Notes: generated by a model from the letters alone, not told the origin. A stretch of 64,000 nt of DNA from Enterobacterales bacterium (GCA_030949565.1 JAUZSK010000007.1:1-64000); one strand, 5' to 3'; shown: positions 46,282 to 56,516, counted from the stretch's first letter. Numbers and translations: made by a program.

Positions 46282-47971
46282 CCCATGCTCCTTTATTTCT
46301 TAAATCGTCAACCTTTGCTAGGGCAATTTTCTGCAATGCAATCTTATCCACTTTACTACTGCGAGTTAAAGGTAGCGGTTTATCGCTAGGCCATATTTCA
46401 ATATGCTGGGGCCTTTTATAGGCAGCGATGAGTTGACAATGTTGCACAATAGATTCCACCGAAAGATTGGAGTTTTCAGATAATAAAACAAAGCCAAATA
46501 TCGCTTCGTCAAAAAGTTGATGCTTAATGCCAACCACTTCAACCTGCTCGATACCTTTAAGCGCAACAATATGCTCTTCCACTTCAGTAGGAAACACATT
46601 ATAACCCTTTTGCTTAATCACAAATTTCTTGCGTCCCGAAAGGAATAACACCGTCGCATTATCTAATTGTTTGAAATAACCTATATCGCCGGTGTAGAGG
46701 ATCCCCTCTAGAGAAATGGCATTTTGGGTTTCTTCAGGCTGATTAAAATAACCCAAAAACACGATAGGTGGATGATAGCAAATCTCACCGGTCTCACCTA
46801 AGCCCAGCTCTTCACCCGCATGCCCGTCATCCTGCATGGCTTGTCGTATTGTCACCTTGGCTAAATCTGGAAAACTTGATCCTACTTGACCAACCAATGA
46901 TTCTGCACTTGAACCGAGTTGTGAAAAAGTAGCAAAACCGGCATTTTCTGTCATTCCTAAGCCTGTACCTATGCTTGGCGCCATAGCCGATAATCGTTTC
47001 AAAAATGGTAAGTCACCAGCAGAGCCAGCATATATCACTGACTCTAAACTCGACAGATCAAACTGATTATACTTAGGATGTGCCCATAGCATTCGGAACT
47101 GTGTTGGGATCTGTCCAAGAAGATTAATACGATGCTTTTCGATAGCATCGAGGGTTAGTTCAACATCAAAAATACGCAGTAAGATGGCTTTTCCACCTCG
47201 ATAAAAAGTGGTCATCAGGGTTTCGGTTACACAGCCAACATGACTAGGTGGTAAATTAACCATGGTGCAAAGCGGTTGTTTTAACTCACCAATACCTCGT
47301 GATAGGATCTCGTTTTGCACTAGGATATTCTCATGGCAGAGTAAAGCCGGTTTAGGAGCGCCAGTCGTTCCAGTGGTATAAATAATTAAAGCGGCGGTTC
47401 TTGGATTTAAATCCCTTGCCGCCTTTTTGAGATCCGAGCAAAGACTGTTTTTTATTTTTAAGTAGAATAATCGTATTTTATTCATAAATTGGCTTATAGA
47501 AACTGCATGACTTACAATGTTTTTATCCTTTTTATTTGCGAATTGAATAAAATGTTTTACACTTTTACATTCTCGTTGAACGGCTTTAGCAACCTCTCGA
47601 AAATCTGTCACGGTTGTCTTGCCAAGAAAAAAGAACATGGTTGGCTGTATCTTATTAATATCTCGCACCACTTCCATCGGTTTTAGACGAAGATCAAGTG
47701 GTGCGATAATCACACCTATCTTAAAACAAGCATACATCAGGATCACATGCTCTGGAACCAATACTAACTGCGTAGCAACGCGATCACCTTTTTTTAATCC
47801 TGCATCAATCAACCTAAGCGCAAATAAATCTATCAATGTGGCAAACTTTTTATAGCTTATTTGACGCTGATCTTCATGTTGAAGCATCGCTACCGACTGA
47901 GGGGTTTTATCTGCAAAATAGTCGATGGCTTGATTAACATTCTTAAATTTCACTCTTTTTTGACTATTCAT
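46274..47971 (-). CDS. Acyl-adenylating ligase (AMP-binding, ANL family)
   Basis: 565 residues. Core motifs: AALIIYTTGTTGAPKPALLC (phosphate loop), IGTGLGMTENAGFA, GILYTGDIGYFKQLDN, FLSGRKKFVIKQKGYNVFPT hinge and PLTRSSKVDK with the catalytic Lys. It would activate a carboxylate as acyl-AMP and pass it to CoA or a carrier. No carrier domain is attached. Overlaps both neighbours (4 bases with the MaoC-like gene, 8 with the acylase), so the three are surely co-translated. Substrate unknown. Confidence 0.88.
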   Translation of the reverse strand: MNSQKRVKFKNVNQAIDYFADKTPQSVAMLQHEDQRQISYKKFATLIDLFALRLIDAGLKKGDRVATQLVLVPEHVILMYACFKIGVIIAPLDLRLKPMEVVRDINKIQPTMFFFLGKTTVTDFREVAKAVQRECKSVKHFIQFANKKDKNIVSHAVSISQFMNKIRLFYLKIKNSLCSDLKKAARDLNPRTAALIIYTTGTTGAPKPALLCHENILVQNEILSRGIGELKQPLCTMVNLPPSHVGCVTETLMTTFYRGGKAILLRIFDVELTLDAIEKHRINLLGQIPTQFRMLWAHPKYNQFDLSSLESVIYAGSAGDLPFLKRLSAMAPSIGTGLGMTENAGFATFSQLGSSAESLVGQVGSSFPDLAKVTIRQAMQDDGHAGEELGLGETGEICYHPPIVFLGYFNQPEETQNAISLEGILYTGDIGYFKQLDNATVLFLSGRKKFVIKQKGYNVFPTEVEEHIVALKGIEQVEVVGIKHQLFDEAIFGFVLLSENSNLSVESIVQHCQLIAAYKRPQHIEIWPSDKPLPLTRSSKVDKIALQKIALAKVDDLRNKGAWDA

Positions 47972-48864
47972 TGTTCACCTGAATTAAGTTCAATACAACC
48001 ACCTTTTATGACAGAATTTCCATCTTTATCTAGCACATCAAACACCAATTTATTGGTGGATTGATAGACTAACCTTACTTTAATTTCATTAGGTACAAAA
48101 AGCATACCGGTAAAGTTAGCCGATAAGCATTTAATTTGACTATAATCACGCCGCTGATAGTACTTTTCCCACACTAGGCTAACAGCTTTGGCAAAGGTGC
48201 AAGTTCCCTGCAAGATAATATCCGGAAGTCCGATAGATTTAGCAAATTCTGGCTGGGTGTGGATTGGCGCATCTATTTCCGCTTTTTTTGCGTACTCAAA
48301 GGGTAGGTTTTTGTCAATCGGTAAGAAATCTTGCCAAATCAAAATCTCTGGATAACGAGGGTTTTGCGGCTGCGCTCCCAATTCTCGTCTTCCACCCAAA
48401 CATTTAACACCAAACAATAAGCCTCCTGTATGCTCGACCGCAATTAATTTATTATCTTTGAAATATTCAAACCGCACCATCAAACGGACACCTTTGCTAT
48501 GGCCTTCAATCAAACTTAGATGGCTTTCAACACGATACTTGGTATCAATTTCTAGCATCTCAAAATATTCAAAACGGTCGGACATATGCACTAGCATTTT
48601 TAACAGTTGCGGAGCAATTGGACGTTTAAGAAATTGATTGAGATTTTTTACCAAAAACCAGCTTATTTTAGTCAGGTAGAGTGGATGCACAGCCAATTGA
48701 GTTTTAACGGGAAGTGGCGGTTCAACAATACTACGATATTCATCAGCCTGTTGTTGACTGATCGAGAAATAATAGTCTGACATCTGCATTGATAAAACAG
48801 AAGAATCAATTGATAATCGCTTTCTAAAAAGAAAACGAATAGCCGCAAGTAATTTATTCATCAT
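47968..48864 (-). CDS. MaoC-like double hot-dog protein
   Basis: About 298 residues. The C-terminal half shows the hydratase-2 region in changed form: IDAPIHTQPEFAKSIGLPDI followed by ILQGTCTFAKAVSLVW. Consensus is GDxNPxH; here Asp and His are one residue closer together and the Asn is missing, so dehydratase activity is doubtful. The N-terminal half is a hot-dog-like segment (RVESHLSLIEGHSKGVRLMV). Possible roles: enoyl-thioester hydratase, thioesterase or acyl-binding partner of the ligase. Overlaps the MFS gene by about 11 bases. Confidence 0.7.
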   Translation of the reverse strand: MMNKLLAAIRFLFRKRLSIDSSVLSMQMSDYYFSISQQQADEYRSIVEPPLPVKTQLAVHPLYLTKISWFLVKNLNQFLKRPIAPQLLKMLVHMSDRFEYFEMLEIDTKYRVESHLSLIEGHSKGVRLMVRFEYFKDNKLIAVEHTGGLLFGVKCLGGRRELGAQPQNPRYPEILIWQDFLPIDKNLPFEYAKKAEIDAPIHTQPEFAKSIGLPDIILQGTCTFAKAVSLVWEKYYQRRDYSQIKCLSANFTGMLFVPNEIKVRLVYQSTNKLVFDVLDKDGNSVIKGGCIELNSGEQ

Positions 48865-50071
48865 CAAAATACAAGCTAAAATAGGTTAATAATAAAAAAG
48901 CAATAAATAAAAATGCCACTAGCATTAGCGCCATATTAATGGCTAAATAGCCGCCTAATAGCTGCCATAAATAACCCCAGAATAATGCACCTAGCGACAG
49001 AGCAATCGCCATTCCGGTATAGAATAACCCATAATAATGACCGGTTCGAGTGGTTTGTTTAGCGATTAAACTCCGCATTAAATTCAGCCCGGTGACTGAA
49101 TACAGACCTAAAAATCCAAAACCAAACCAAAGCAATATTTTTGACTCTTGGGCAAAACAGGCGAGTGCTAACAGTGCAAATACATAGGTCACTGGCATCA
49201 GTTTATTCGGTGATATTTTATCGGCTATTAAGCCTATTTGATAACTGCTAAGTGTTTGCACAAGTTTATTAAACATTAGTAGCAAAGGGATCATAATCAA
49301 TCCCAACATGACTTTTTGGCTTTGTAGAATAAAGAAAGCCTCTTCCATTAACAAAAAACTAAATAGAAAAAAGAAAAGCATTTGTTTTTTTAATGCCACG
49401 CTTGACGGCCGATTAGGTTGCTCTTTAATGGAAGTTGAACTTGGCTCAGCCGCTAGAATAGAGGTGTTTTTGGTTAAACCAATATCCTCAACAAAAATTA
49501 AAGCAATAATAAATCCAATGCTACCTGGAATTGCGGTGGCTAAAAATATATTTTTAATTAACTCATAGTTGCTACTGGATGCTTGATCAAAGTCATAAAA
49601 ATATAATATTGAAAAAATAATGAACGATCCAACCAACTCACCGGTAATATCCATCATTTTATGAAATCCAAAGCCTTTACCACTTTGATTTTTCGCTGAA
49701 AAGTGACTTATCAAGACATCCTTTGGTGCGGTTCTTATTGCCTTGCCTAATCGTTCAAATGACTTTAAGCCTGCTACGCTTTGCCAACTGGAAGTGATCG
49801 AAAATAAAGGTTTTGCTATCGCTGAAATTAAATAGCCTAAAAGTAAAAATGATTTTACTCGACCTAATTTATCCGAAAGATAACCCGCAATATAGCGCAA
49901 AAAATAAGAGATAAAACTGGAAATCGCTAACACCATGCCTAATTTGTCGGCCCCTTGATTAAGCACGCTGACTAGATAGATGGGTAAGATTGGTACTAAC
50001 ATCGCCGATGCCATATCGGTAAAAAAGCTCACCCAACCAATGGCAATAATATTTGGATTTATATTTTTCAT
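48854..50071 (-). CDS. MFS transporter
   Basis: 405 residues with 12 predicted helices: start GWVSFFTDMASAMLVPILPI, the loop 2-3 motif YIAGYLSDKLGRVKSFLLLG, and a long hydrophilic central loop (about 190-225). The GWVSFFTDMASAM opening is typical of a drug- or metabolite-efflux subgroup. It is in the operon with the ligase, MaoC-like and acylase genes and starts 20 bp behind the DUF6702-like gene, so it may import or export the acyl compound. Confidence 0.85.
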   Translation of the reverse strand: MKNINPNIIAIGWVSFFTDMASAMLVPILPIYLVSVLNQGADKLGMVLAISSFISYFLRYIAGYLSDKLGRVKSFLLLGYLISAIAKPLFSITSSWQSVAGLKSFERLGKAIRTAPKDVLISHFSAKNQSGKGFGFHKMMDITGELVGSFIIFSILYFYDFDQASSSNYELIKNIFLATAIPGSIGFIIALIFVEDIGLTKNTSILAAEPSSTSIKEQPNRPSSVALKKQMLFFFLFSFLLMEEAFFILQSQKVMLGLIMIPLLLMFNKLVQTLSSYQIGLIADKISPNKLMPVTYVFALLALACFAQESKILLWFGFGFLGLYSVTGLNLMRSLIAKQTTRTGHYYGLFYTGMAIALSLGALFWGYLWQLLGGYLAINMALMLVAFLFIAFLLLTYFSLYFDDE

Positions 50072-50091
50072 GAAGGATTCTTATAATACCT

Positions 50092-50598
50092 TCATGGGTT
50101 GCTAATACTCGCGGCGATCAATGCTTCCTGTTTGCTTGCGGTGAAGATGAGCGTTCCGGATTTTTCAGAATCTTGATAATTCACTCGATTGAGCTGCTTA
50201 GGAAACAAATCACTTAAAACTTGATTGTGCACCGTAACGCCCGTTAACGCTGAAATGTTACGATTCATTTGATAGATAGTCGTTTCAGAAATTCCATTTT
50301 CACTTCCAACCCACTCAAGTTCTATTCGAACACCCTGATTAACTAGATAAAAACTTTCCGAGATATATTGTTTTAAATATTCAGTAAAAATATCTTGATC
50401 AGCCGATAGGCGTTTATTGTATTTTCTCGACAATGAAATTTCTAAATCATGTGTGGTATAACGCTGCATGATCTCTAGTCGATTTTTATGAGGGTTAATT
50501 ACGATATCCGCCACCCCTTCAAAATAACTATGAGCATGAACTAAATGGCTAATCATGACTATAATAAGAGAAGATAATACAAAAATAAATCTAGCCAT
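50092..50598 (-). CDS. DUF6702-like secreted protein
   Basis: 168 residues: signal peptide MARFIFVLSSLIIVMISHLV-HA, then HSYFEGVADIVINPHKNRLEI, a beta-rich mature part, and a short tail. The HSY after the cleavage site and the pairing with an M1 peptidase gene match proteins of the DUF6702 family. Start at ATG overlapping the M1 stop (ATGGCTAG), with GATGAGG in front; earlier in-frame ATGs exist but lie inside the peptidase. Function unknown, probably a partner of the peptidase. Confidence 0.65.
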   Translation of the reverse strand: MARFIFVLSSLIIVMISHLVHAHSYFEGVADIVINPHKNRLEIMQRYTTHDLEISLSRKYNKRLSADQDIFTEYLKQYISESFYLVNQGVRIELEWVGSENGISETTIYQMNRNISALTGVTVHNQVLSDLFPKQLNRVNYQDSEKSGTLIFTASKQEALIAASISNP

Positions 50599-52957
50599 TA
50601 GAGACCTCATCCTTATGTTCTGCTTCATCGTTGATCAGTTCTAACTCTTCATCCATATCCCGCATCATATTTTTTTTCTTATTCATAAATAATTCCAAAG
50701 GCGATTCAATCACTCTAGCAGGCCAGTAATTATTGCCAATATCTGTATCAGCGGTTTCCCAAAGAGGATCAACCACAATCTCTTTAATCTTTTTATCCCT
50801 AATTAAAAGTTTGGATACTTTTTCGACTGATTTACGCCAAATTTCAGCAGGAATAGTAAGTTTTTCATAACTCTTATCCTCAAAGGTGATCCCTAAGATA
50901 ATAGGCATGACCAAACCGCCTAAATTTGAAAAATCGATACGCGTCATGCTACCACCTTTCGCTAGTAGCTCTCGTTGCCAATCTTCCAGCTCAGACAAGA
51001 TTTTAGTATATTTATTCCGATCGCTATTGGTAACTGTAAAAGGGTCATTGCTATTATAGAAATCTAATAGTGTAGGATTTTTTTCAACGCGTTTAACTAA
51101 CGATTTGTTTCGTACATCTGAAATATCCTCAGGTTCATTCTCATGTTGTGTTCGCAGCCAAAGTTTGTCTTTAGCTGGATCATGAGACATTAAGCTAAGC
51201 TGAGTCACTTTATCAATACTAATATCCACATGATCTGTGGTATAAAACCAACCTCTAAAAAACCAATCCAAATCCACCGCCGAAGCATCCTGCATGGTTC
51301 GAAAAAAATCGGCCGGAGTCGGACGCTTAAATTTCCAGCGCTTTGCGTATTCTTTAAAAGCAAAGTCAAACAGCTCTCTCCCCATAATGGTTTCTCGGAG
51401 AATATTAAGTGCCGTTGCCGGTTTACCGTATGCATTGTTGCCAAATTGTAAAATTGATTCTGAATTAGTCATGATCGGGACTTGGTTTTTACTTTTCATA
51501 TAATCAACGATCTTGCGTGCCGGCCCTCTACGGGACGGGTATTTTTCTTCCCATGCCTGCTCCGCCATAAACTGTACAAAAGTATTCAAACCTTCATCCA
51601 TCCAAGTCCACTGGCGCTCATCAGAATTAATGATCATAGGGTAATAATTATGCCCTACCTCGTGGATAATGACGCTTATTAAACCGTATTTAGTACGACG
51701 AGAATAGGTCTTTTTTCCCGTTTTCTTATCCACAACAGGCCGAGGGCCATTAAAGGAGATCATCGGGTACTCCATACCGCCAACCGGTCCATTAACAGAA
51801 ATAGCAACAGGATAAGGATATTCCAAACTGTATTGATTATACTGTTCAAGCGTATGAATAATCGCCTCAGTCGAGTAGCGCTGCCATAAAGGATTACCCT
51901 CCTTAGGATAGAAAGACATGGCTAAAGTATCCGTTTTTCCCGCTTTATATCCCTGTGCATCCCAAATAAATTTTCGGCTAGAAACAAAGGCAAAATCTCT
52001 GACGTTTTTAGCTTTAAAGCGCCATGTTTTTGTTTTATTTGATTGAAATTTTTCTTTTTCTTCAGCCTCTTTTTGACTGATTATAATGATTGGTTTTGAT
52101 GCGGTTTTGGCTTGTTTTAGGCGCTTTCTTTGTCGCGCTGTAAGGACTTTAGTTGGATTTTGTAATACACCAGTAGCCCCGACAACATGGTCAGCCGGAA
52201 CCGTTATCGATACGTCATAATCTCCAAATTCTAGAGTAAACTCTCCACGCCCGAGAAACTGCTTATTTTGCCATCCATAAACGTCATAATAAGCGGCCAT
52301 TCTCGGGAACCATTGAGCGACTTCGTAAAGATAATTACCGTCTTTTTTAAAAAATTCATATCCCGCTCGACCACCTAATACTTTTTGTTCTCTAATCTGA
52401 TAATTCCAATCGATATGAAAGCTAAATTTACCTCCGGCTGCTAATGTTTTAGGTAAGTCTATGCGCATCATGGTTTTATTAATTACAAAGTTTAGTGGCT
52501 TGCCCTTGGCTGATGTCACTCGAGTAATATCAAAACCACCATCAAATCGGTCACTTTCTACCAGCGTACGAAAACCTTTATAGTTAGTTTTATTTTTATT
52601 ATCGGCTAAAGCAACAATATTAGGTGTATTACTCAGCTTAAAATCAGAATCTCTTTTAAAACGATTTTGGTCTAGCTGTAACCAGAGGTAAGTTAGTTTA
52701 TCTGGCGATTGATTATAATAGGTTACTTTTTCCGTAGCCAAAAGCTGTTGATTTTTATCGTCAAGCGTTACCTTAATCACATAGTCCGCTCGTTGTTGCC
52801 AATATTGATGCCCTGGAGCACCCGAGGCTGTTCGATAGTTATTCGGAGTTGGTAAAAGCTCATCCAGTTGACGAAACTTATCATTAAATTCTTTACCGTC
52901 GCTAGTCGTCGCTAACAATAGCGTCGCTAGAATAATTAATTGCTTAAAACTCTTCAT
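50591..52957 (-). CDS. Secreted M1-family metallopeptidase
   Basis: 788 residues with signal peptide (MKSFKQLIILATLLLATTSD). Zinc site HEVGHNYYPMIINSDERQWT-WMDEG gives HExxH-18-E. The exopeptidase-like motif is GGMEYPMISF in place of GAMEN. N-terminal saddle domain LDDKNQQLLATEKVTYYNQS. The C-terminus ends in a highly charged tail (MRDMDEELELINDEAEHKDE), not usual in the family. Expected to cut peptides in the periplasm. First gene of the six-gene operon. The start follows GGACC; an upstream in-frame ATG at 53014 would bury the signal peptide. Confidence 0.88.
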   Translation of the reverse strand: MKSFKQLIILATLLLATTSDGKEFNDKFRQLDELLPTPNNYRTASGAPGHQYWQQRADYVIKVTLDDKNQQLLATEKVTYYNQSPDKLTYLWLQLDQNRFKRDSDFKLSNTPNIVALADNKNKTNYKGFRTLVESDRFDGGFDITRVTSAKGKPLNFVINKTMMRIDLPKTLAAGGKFSFHIDWNYQIREQKVLGGRAGYEFFKKDGNYLYEVAQWFPRMAAYYDVYGWQNKQFLGRGEFTLEFGDYDVSITVPADHVVGATGVLQNPTKVLTARQRKRLKQAKTASKPIIIISQKEAEEKEKFQSNKTKTWRFKAKNVRDFAFVSSRKFIWDAQGYKAGKTDTLAMSFYPKEGNPLWQRYSTEAIIHTLEQYNQYSLEYPYPVAISVNGPVGGMEYPMISFNGPRPVVDKKTGKKTYSRRTKYGLISVIIHEVGHNYYPMIINSDERQWTWMDEGLNTFVQFMAEQAWEEKYPSRRGPARKIVDYMKSKNQVPIMTNSESILQFGNNAYGKPATALNILRETIMGRELFDFAFKEYAKRWKFKRPTPADFFRTMQDASAVDLDWFFRGWFYTTDHVDISIDKVTQLSLMSHDPAKDKLWLRTQHENEPEDISDVRNKSLVKRVEKNPTLLDFYNSNDPFTVTNSDRNKYTKILSELEDWQRELLAKGGSMTRIDFSNLGGLVMPIILGITFEDKSYEKLTIPAEIWRKSVEKVSKLLIRDKKIKEIVVDPLWETADTDIGNNYWPARVIESPLELFMNKKKNMMRDMDEELELINDEAEHKDEVSNG

Positions 52958-53201
52958 AAAAGTTAAGGTCCATTTTTTACTAGTTCGTCTAAAATCAAAA
53001 AGTATTATCCTCAATTTCTTGTTAATTTACAAACATATAGATCAAGGTGTTAATAAAATAGCCTCTAAAATAGTGGTAAACATCTTTTAGGTTCATTGTT
53101 TTTCGTTTTTTCTAGCCCAAAGCCAGCGTATTGGTTAAAATCTAATCTTAGAAACCAGTAAAACAAGACACCTTTAAAACTTATCATTGATTGAGAAGAC
53201 T

Positions 53202-54596
53202 ATGAGTAATGCTAATAACAAGATAATTGTCGGTAGTGAAGAATGGTGCGCATTCCCAAGTTTGGGTATACCGGCTATTAAAGCCAGAGTTGATTCGGGG
53301 GCTAAAACCTCCTCTTTACATGCTTTTAATTTACACACCTTCAAACGTGACTCCGAAGCTTGGGTTAGTTTTGAAATACACCCACTACAAAAATTGCGCC
53401 GTCCAGTGATACGCTGCGAAGCTAAAATTATCGACCGTCGGCAGGTTAAAAGCTCCAGCGGTATCTCTGAAAAACGCTACGTGATCCGCACTCAGCTCAA
53501 TTTTGGTGAACAATCTTGGCCGATTGAACTCACCCTGTCTAATCGCGATTCTATGGGTTACCGAATGCTCTTAGGACGAGAGGCCATGAAGGGGCGTCTA
53601 TTGGTAGATCCCGCTGAAAGTTTTTGCATGGGTGAATTGGATGATGAAACATTAGTCCAACAATATCATTTAGCCGCTGACGATAACCGACAAGGACTCA
53701 ATATTGGGCTTCTTGCCAGTAATCCAGAACTCTATAGTAATAAGCGTATTGTTGAAGCAGCGCAAGAACGCGGCCATAAAATCGAGTTTTTGAATATAAA
53801 ACAGTGCTACATGAAACTAGATGCGGTATCGCCTGAAGTTCATTACCGTGGTGGTCGAGTGCTGAATAAACTTGATGCCGTGATTACCCGTATTAGACCT
53901 AGTTTAACTTTTTATGGATGCGCTCTCACAAGGCAATTTGAAAGTATGGGTGTTTATACCCAAAATTCATCCACCGCTGTGACACAGTCACGTGACAAGT
54001 TATTTTCACTTCAATTAATGCTAAAAAGTGGTATTAGTATTCCAACCACAGGCTTTGCTAATTCGCCTATGGATACGGAAGATTTGATCGACATGGTTGG
54101 CGGCGCACCGCTAATCGTCAAATTATTAGAAGGAACTCAAGGCCGTGGCGTGGTGCTTGCTGAAACAAAGAAGGCATCGGAAAGTGTTATTAACGCTTTT
54201 AAGGCATTAAAAGCAAACCTACTAGTGCAAGAATTTATAAAAGAAGCTGATGGTAAAGATTTAAGATGTTTTGTCATTGATAATAAAGTGGTAGCATCGA
54301 TTGAACGAACGGCAGCACCTGGCGAGTTTCGTGCTAATATTCATCAAGGTGGTACCGCGAGTATAGTAAAAATTTCACCGGAAGAAAGAAAGCTAGCTCT
54401 GCTTGCGGCAAAAACCATGGGTTTAAAAGTAGCGGGTGTCGATATTATCCGTTCACGTAACGGTCCGCTGCTACTCGAAGTTAATTCCTCACCGGGGCTC
54501 GAAGGGATAGAAACCGCGACTGGTAAAGATATTGCCGGTATGATGATTGCCAGCATTGAGAAAAAGCTCGGTTGGAAACGTGAATTAGCGGGATAA
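53202..54596 (+). CDS. RimB-like protease domain fused to RimK-type glutamate ligase
   Basis: 464 residues in two parts. Residues 1-145: retropepsin-like ATP-dependent zinc protease / RimB domain with [15 protein letters not shown] and [14 protein letters not shown]. Residues 165-464: RimK ATP-grasp ligase with [84 protein letters not shown] and [15 protein letters not shown]. RimK adds glutamates to the C-terminus of ribosomal protein S6, and RimB trims them. The fusion puts writer and eraser in one chain. Start ATG preceded by GAGAAG; TTG 53187 is less likely. Confidence 0.9.
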   Translation: MSNANNKIIVGSEEWCAFPSLGIPAIKARVDSGAKTSSLHAFNLHTFKRDSEAWVSFEIHPLQKLRRPVIRCEAKIIDRRQVKSSSGISEKRYVIRTQLNFGEQSWPIELTLSNRDSMGYRMLLGREAMKGRLLVDPAESFCMGELDDETLVQQYHLAADDNRQGLNIGLLASNPELYSNKRIVEAAQERGHKIEFLNIKQCYMKLDAVSPEVHYRGGRVLNKLDAVITRIRPSLTFYGCALTRQFESMGVYTQNSSTAVTQSRDKLFSLQLMLKSGISIPTTGFANSPMDTEDLIDMVGGAPLIVKLLEGTQGRGVVLAETKKASESVINAFKALKANLLVQEFIKEADGKDLRCFVIDNKVVASIERTAAPGEFRANIHQGGTASIVKISPEERKLALLAAKTMGLKVAGVDIIRSRNGPLLLEVNSSPGLEGIETATGKDIAGMMIASIEKKLGWKRELAG

Positions 54597-54651
54597 TTAT
54601 GACGACATTGACTAATAAGCCACACAAGTCATCTATTAACAGGGTAAATCA

Positions 54652-55074
54652 ATGACCTACTTATGGCTTAAAGCCTTACATATTATTTTTATGACCAGTT
54701 GGTTTGCTGGGCTTTTTTACCTACCGAGGATTTTTGTCAACCTCGCTATGGCTGAGTCTGAAGAAAGCTATCAGCACCTTTTAAAAATGGCGCAAAAGCT
54801 CTATCGCTTTGTCACACCCTTTATGTGGATTACCATTATTTTAGGCAGTTGGATGCTTTATCTCAATAGTGGGTATTTATCCCAGATTTGGTTCCAAGTG
54901 AAACTGCTGCTTGTCTCAAGCCTAGTCGTCTACCATTATTCCTGCGCCTATTATTTAAAACGCTTCAGCGAAAAAAAATCCGAACACCAACACGTTTTTT
55001 ATCGTTGGTATAATGAGTTTCCGGTGCTCATATTGTTTGCCGTGGTTGTTCTAGTGGTAGTCAAACCTTTCTAA
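54652..55074 (+). CDS. hemJ: Protoporphyrinogen oxidase HemJ-like
   Basis: 140 residues, four membrane helices. The family core WLKALHIIFMTSWFAGLFYL followed by PRIFV carries the essential His and Arg, and IWFQVKLLLVSSLVVYHYSC-AYYLKRF carries Lys/His. Oxidises protoporphyrinogen IX in haem synthesis in bacteria without HemG/HemY. It lies 55 bp behind the RimK fusion. Another haem gene, hemL, is 3 kb further on. Confidence 0.9.
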   Translation: MTYLWLKALHIIFMTSWFAGLFYLPRIFVNLAMAESEESYQHLLKMAQKLYRFVTPFMWITIILGSWMLYLNSGYLSQIWFQVKLLLVSSLVVYHYSCAYYLKRFSEKKSEHQHVFYRWYNEFPVLILFAVVVLVVVKPF

Positions 55075-55092
55075 GCCGAACAGATAAAAAAA

Positions 55093-56379
55093 TTAACGAT
55101 AGACAAAAAAATCAATCACCCGATCGATTTGCATTGACACTTCCACCTCGCCACCTTGAATCGGTCGGACAATATAAACGCGTTTTCCAATAACTCGCTT
55201 TAGACGCCCTTGATAGATCTTGTGATCATCACGAATAAGTTTCACCCGATAATCCATGTAATTTTCTAAGTTACTTAGTTTTTCTTGGTGAAAACTTCGT
55301 TTAATTAATAGCGTTTCAAAACGTTTGTTAATATTCGGATTACCTTCTAGCGTTTTTCTTCCTTTCTGTGTCTTAATATTCTTATATTTCTCAATTGACC
55401 AGTTTTCAAATATTTTATCAACCGTTTGATGATTAACTTCCATTTTAAAACCACTTAACCGTCTTAGTTCACTTTCACTAAAATAGAAAAAATCCTTGTT
55501 AGAAAAACTTTCTTCTGGCTCCAGTAATATATTAACTTCACTCTCTGGTTGAATAAAGAGTGAATAGGCGCTGAGTGCTTGATTAGTTAATTTAAGATCG
55601 GCTTGCGCTAATTTGCGGGTGAGGCTGGCAATATGCTGTTGCATAAAATCTCTATTAGAAATATCTGTCTGGGCTGCGCAATAGCGGTTTTTTCGGCGAT
55701 TGAAACCTTTATCCTTTAAGCCAAGATTTAGCGTCCTAATATTAGATAGATCTGGTTTTAGGAGTAACTCTTGCTGCTGATAATCACTTAAATTAAGTTG
55801 ATAAGTTACTTTTAAGGTTTCTTCAATTTCAGACCAACCTTCAATTTGTAATTGGTTATTGTAAGGATCTTGAAAAAGATCCATCTCACCGCTCATCACT
55901 ATGTAGTCATAGCCCATACTAAAATATTGATTAATACCAATTTTATCCAGATCGCCACAGGCCGAAGAAGAGAGCGTCTGCCAAACGGAGCGAGGTTCAC
56001 TTTGAGAAAACATCTTAACCAACGAGGGATTTAAATGAAGCATGACCTCATTAAATTTAAGATTAAACTTTGTTGGCAACTCGCCGCTACCTAAATATTG
56101 GTTTTGCATCGCGGTATCAATGACCGAGCCCATACTATAACTAATGGTATCGGCGGTGATATTGACGTCTTTCTGCTTAAAAAAGAATGAGGCGCCAACA
56201 ATCACGACCCGACCAGAAAGTGTGAGGTAACTTTTCTGGTAATCAAATTCTACATCTGGGCCAAAAGAACGTGCGACAATCGCTTTTATATCGTCCTGCA
56301 ATTTCCACTGCACACCAATATAGATAGAAAAACCAATCGCAATGGTGTAAATCATTAGCCTAAAAATAAAGCGAAGCAT
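55093..56379 (-). CDS. Membrane-anchored protein of unknown function
   Basis: 428 residues. One N-terminal hydrophobic helix (FIFRLMIYTIAIGFSIYIGV) and then a long periplasmic-type part without a domain I recognise. The C-terminal 60 residues (YMDYRVKLIRDDHKIYQGRL-KRVIGKRVYIVRPIQGGEVEV) look like a small SH3-like or PilZ-like beta unit. Faces hemJ tail-to-tail and is divergent from msrA. Conserved hypothetical; I assign no role. Confidence 0.7.
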   Translation of the reverse strand: MLRFIFRLMIYTIAIGFSIYIGVQWKLQDDIKAIVARSFGPDVEFDYQKSYLTLSGRVVIVGASFFFKQKDVNITADTISYSMGSVIDTAMQNQYLGSGELPTKFNLKFNEVMLHLNPSLVKMFSQSEPRSVWQTLSSSACGDLDKIGINQYFSMGYDYIVMSGEMDLFQDPYNNQLQIEGWSEIEETLKVTYQLNLSDYQQQELLLKPDLSNIRTLNLGLKDKGFNRRKNRYCAAQTDISNRDFMQQHIASLTRKLAQADLKLTNQALSAYSLFIQPESEVNILLEPEESFSNKDFFYFSESELRRLSGFKMEVNHQTVDKIFENWSIEKYKNIKTQKGRKTLEGNPNINKRFETLLIKRSFHQEKLSNLENYMDYRVKLIRDDHKIYQGRLKRVIGKRVYIVRPIQGGEVEVSMQIDRVIDFFVYR

Positions 56380-56516
56380 AAATAAAAAATATTCCTGATT
56401 AAGTCAGCTATTTTTCAAATAGAAAATCAAGTAAACTAGTGGGTATATGTAGCTACTTTAACCTTTTAATTGAGTAAATACAAAAATTTGGTCAATTCAC
56501 TAACTAGGAACTATCG

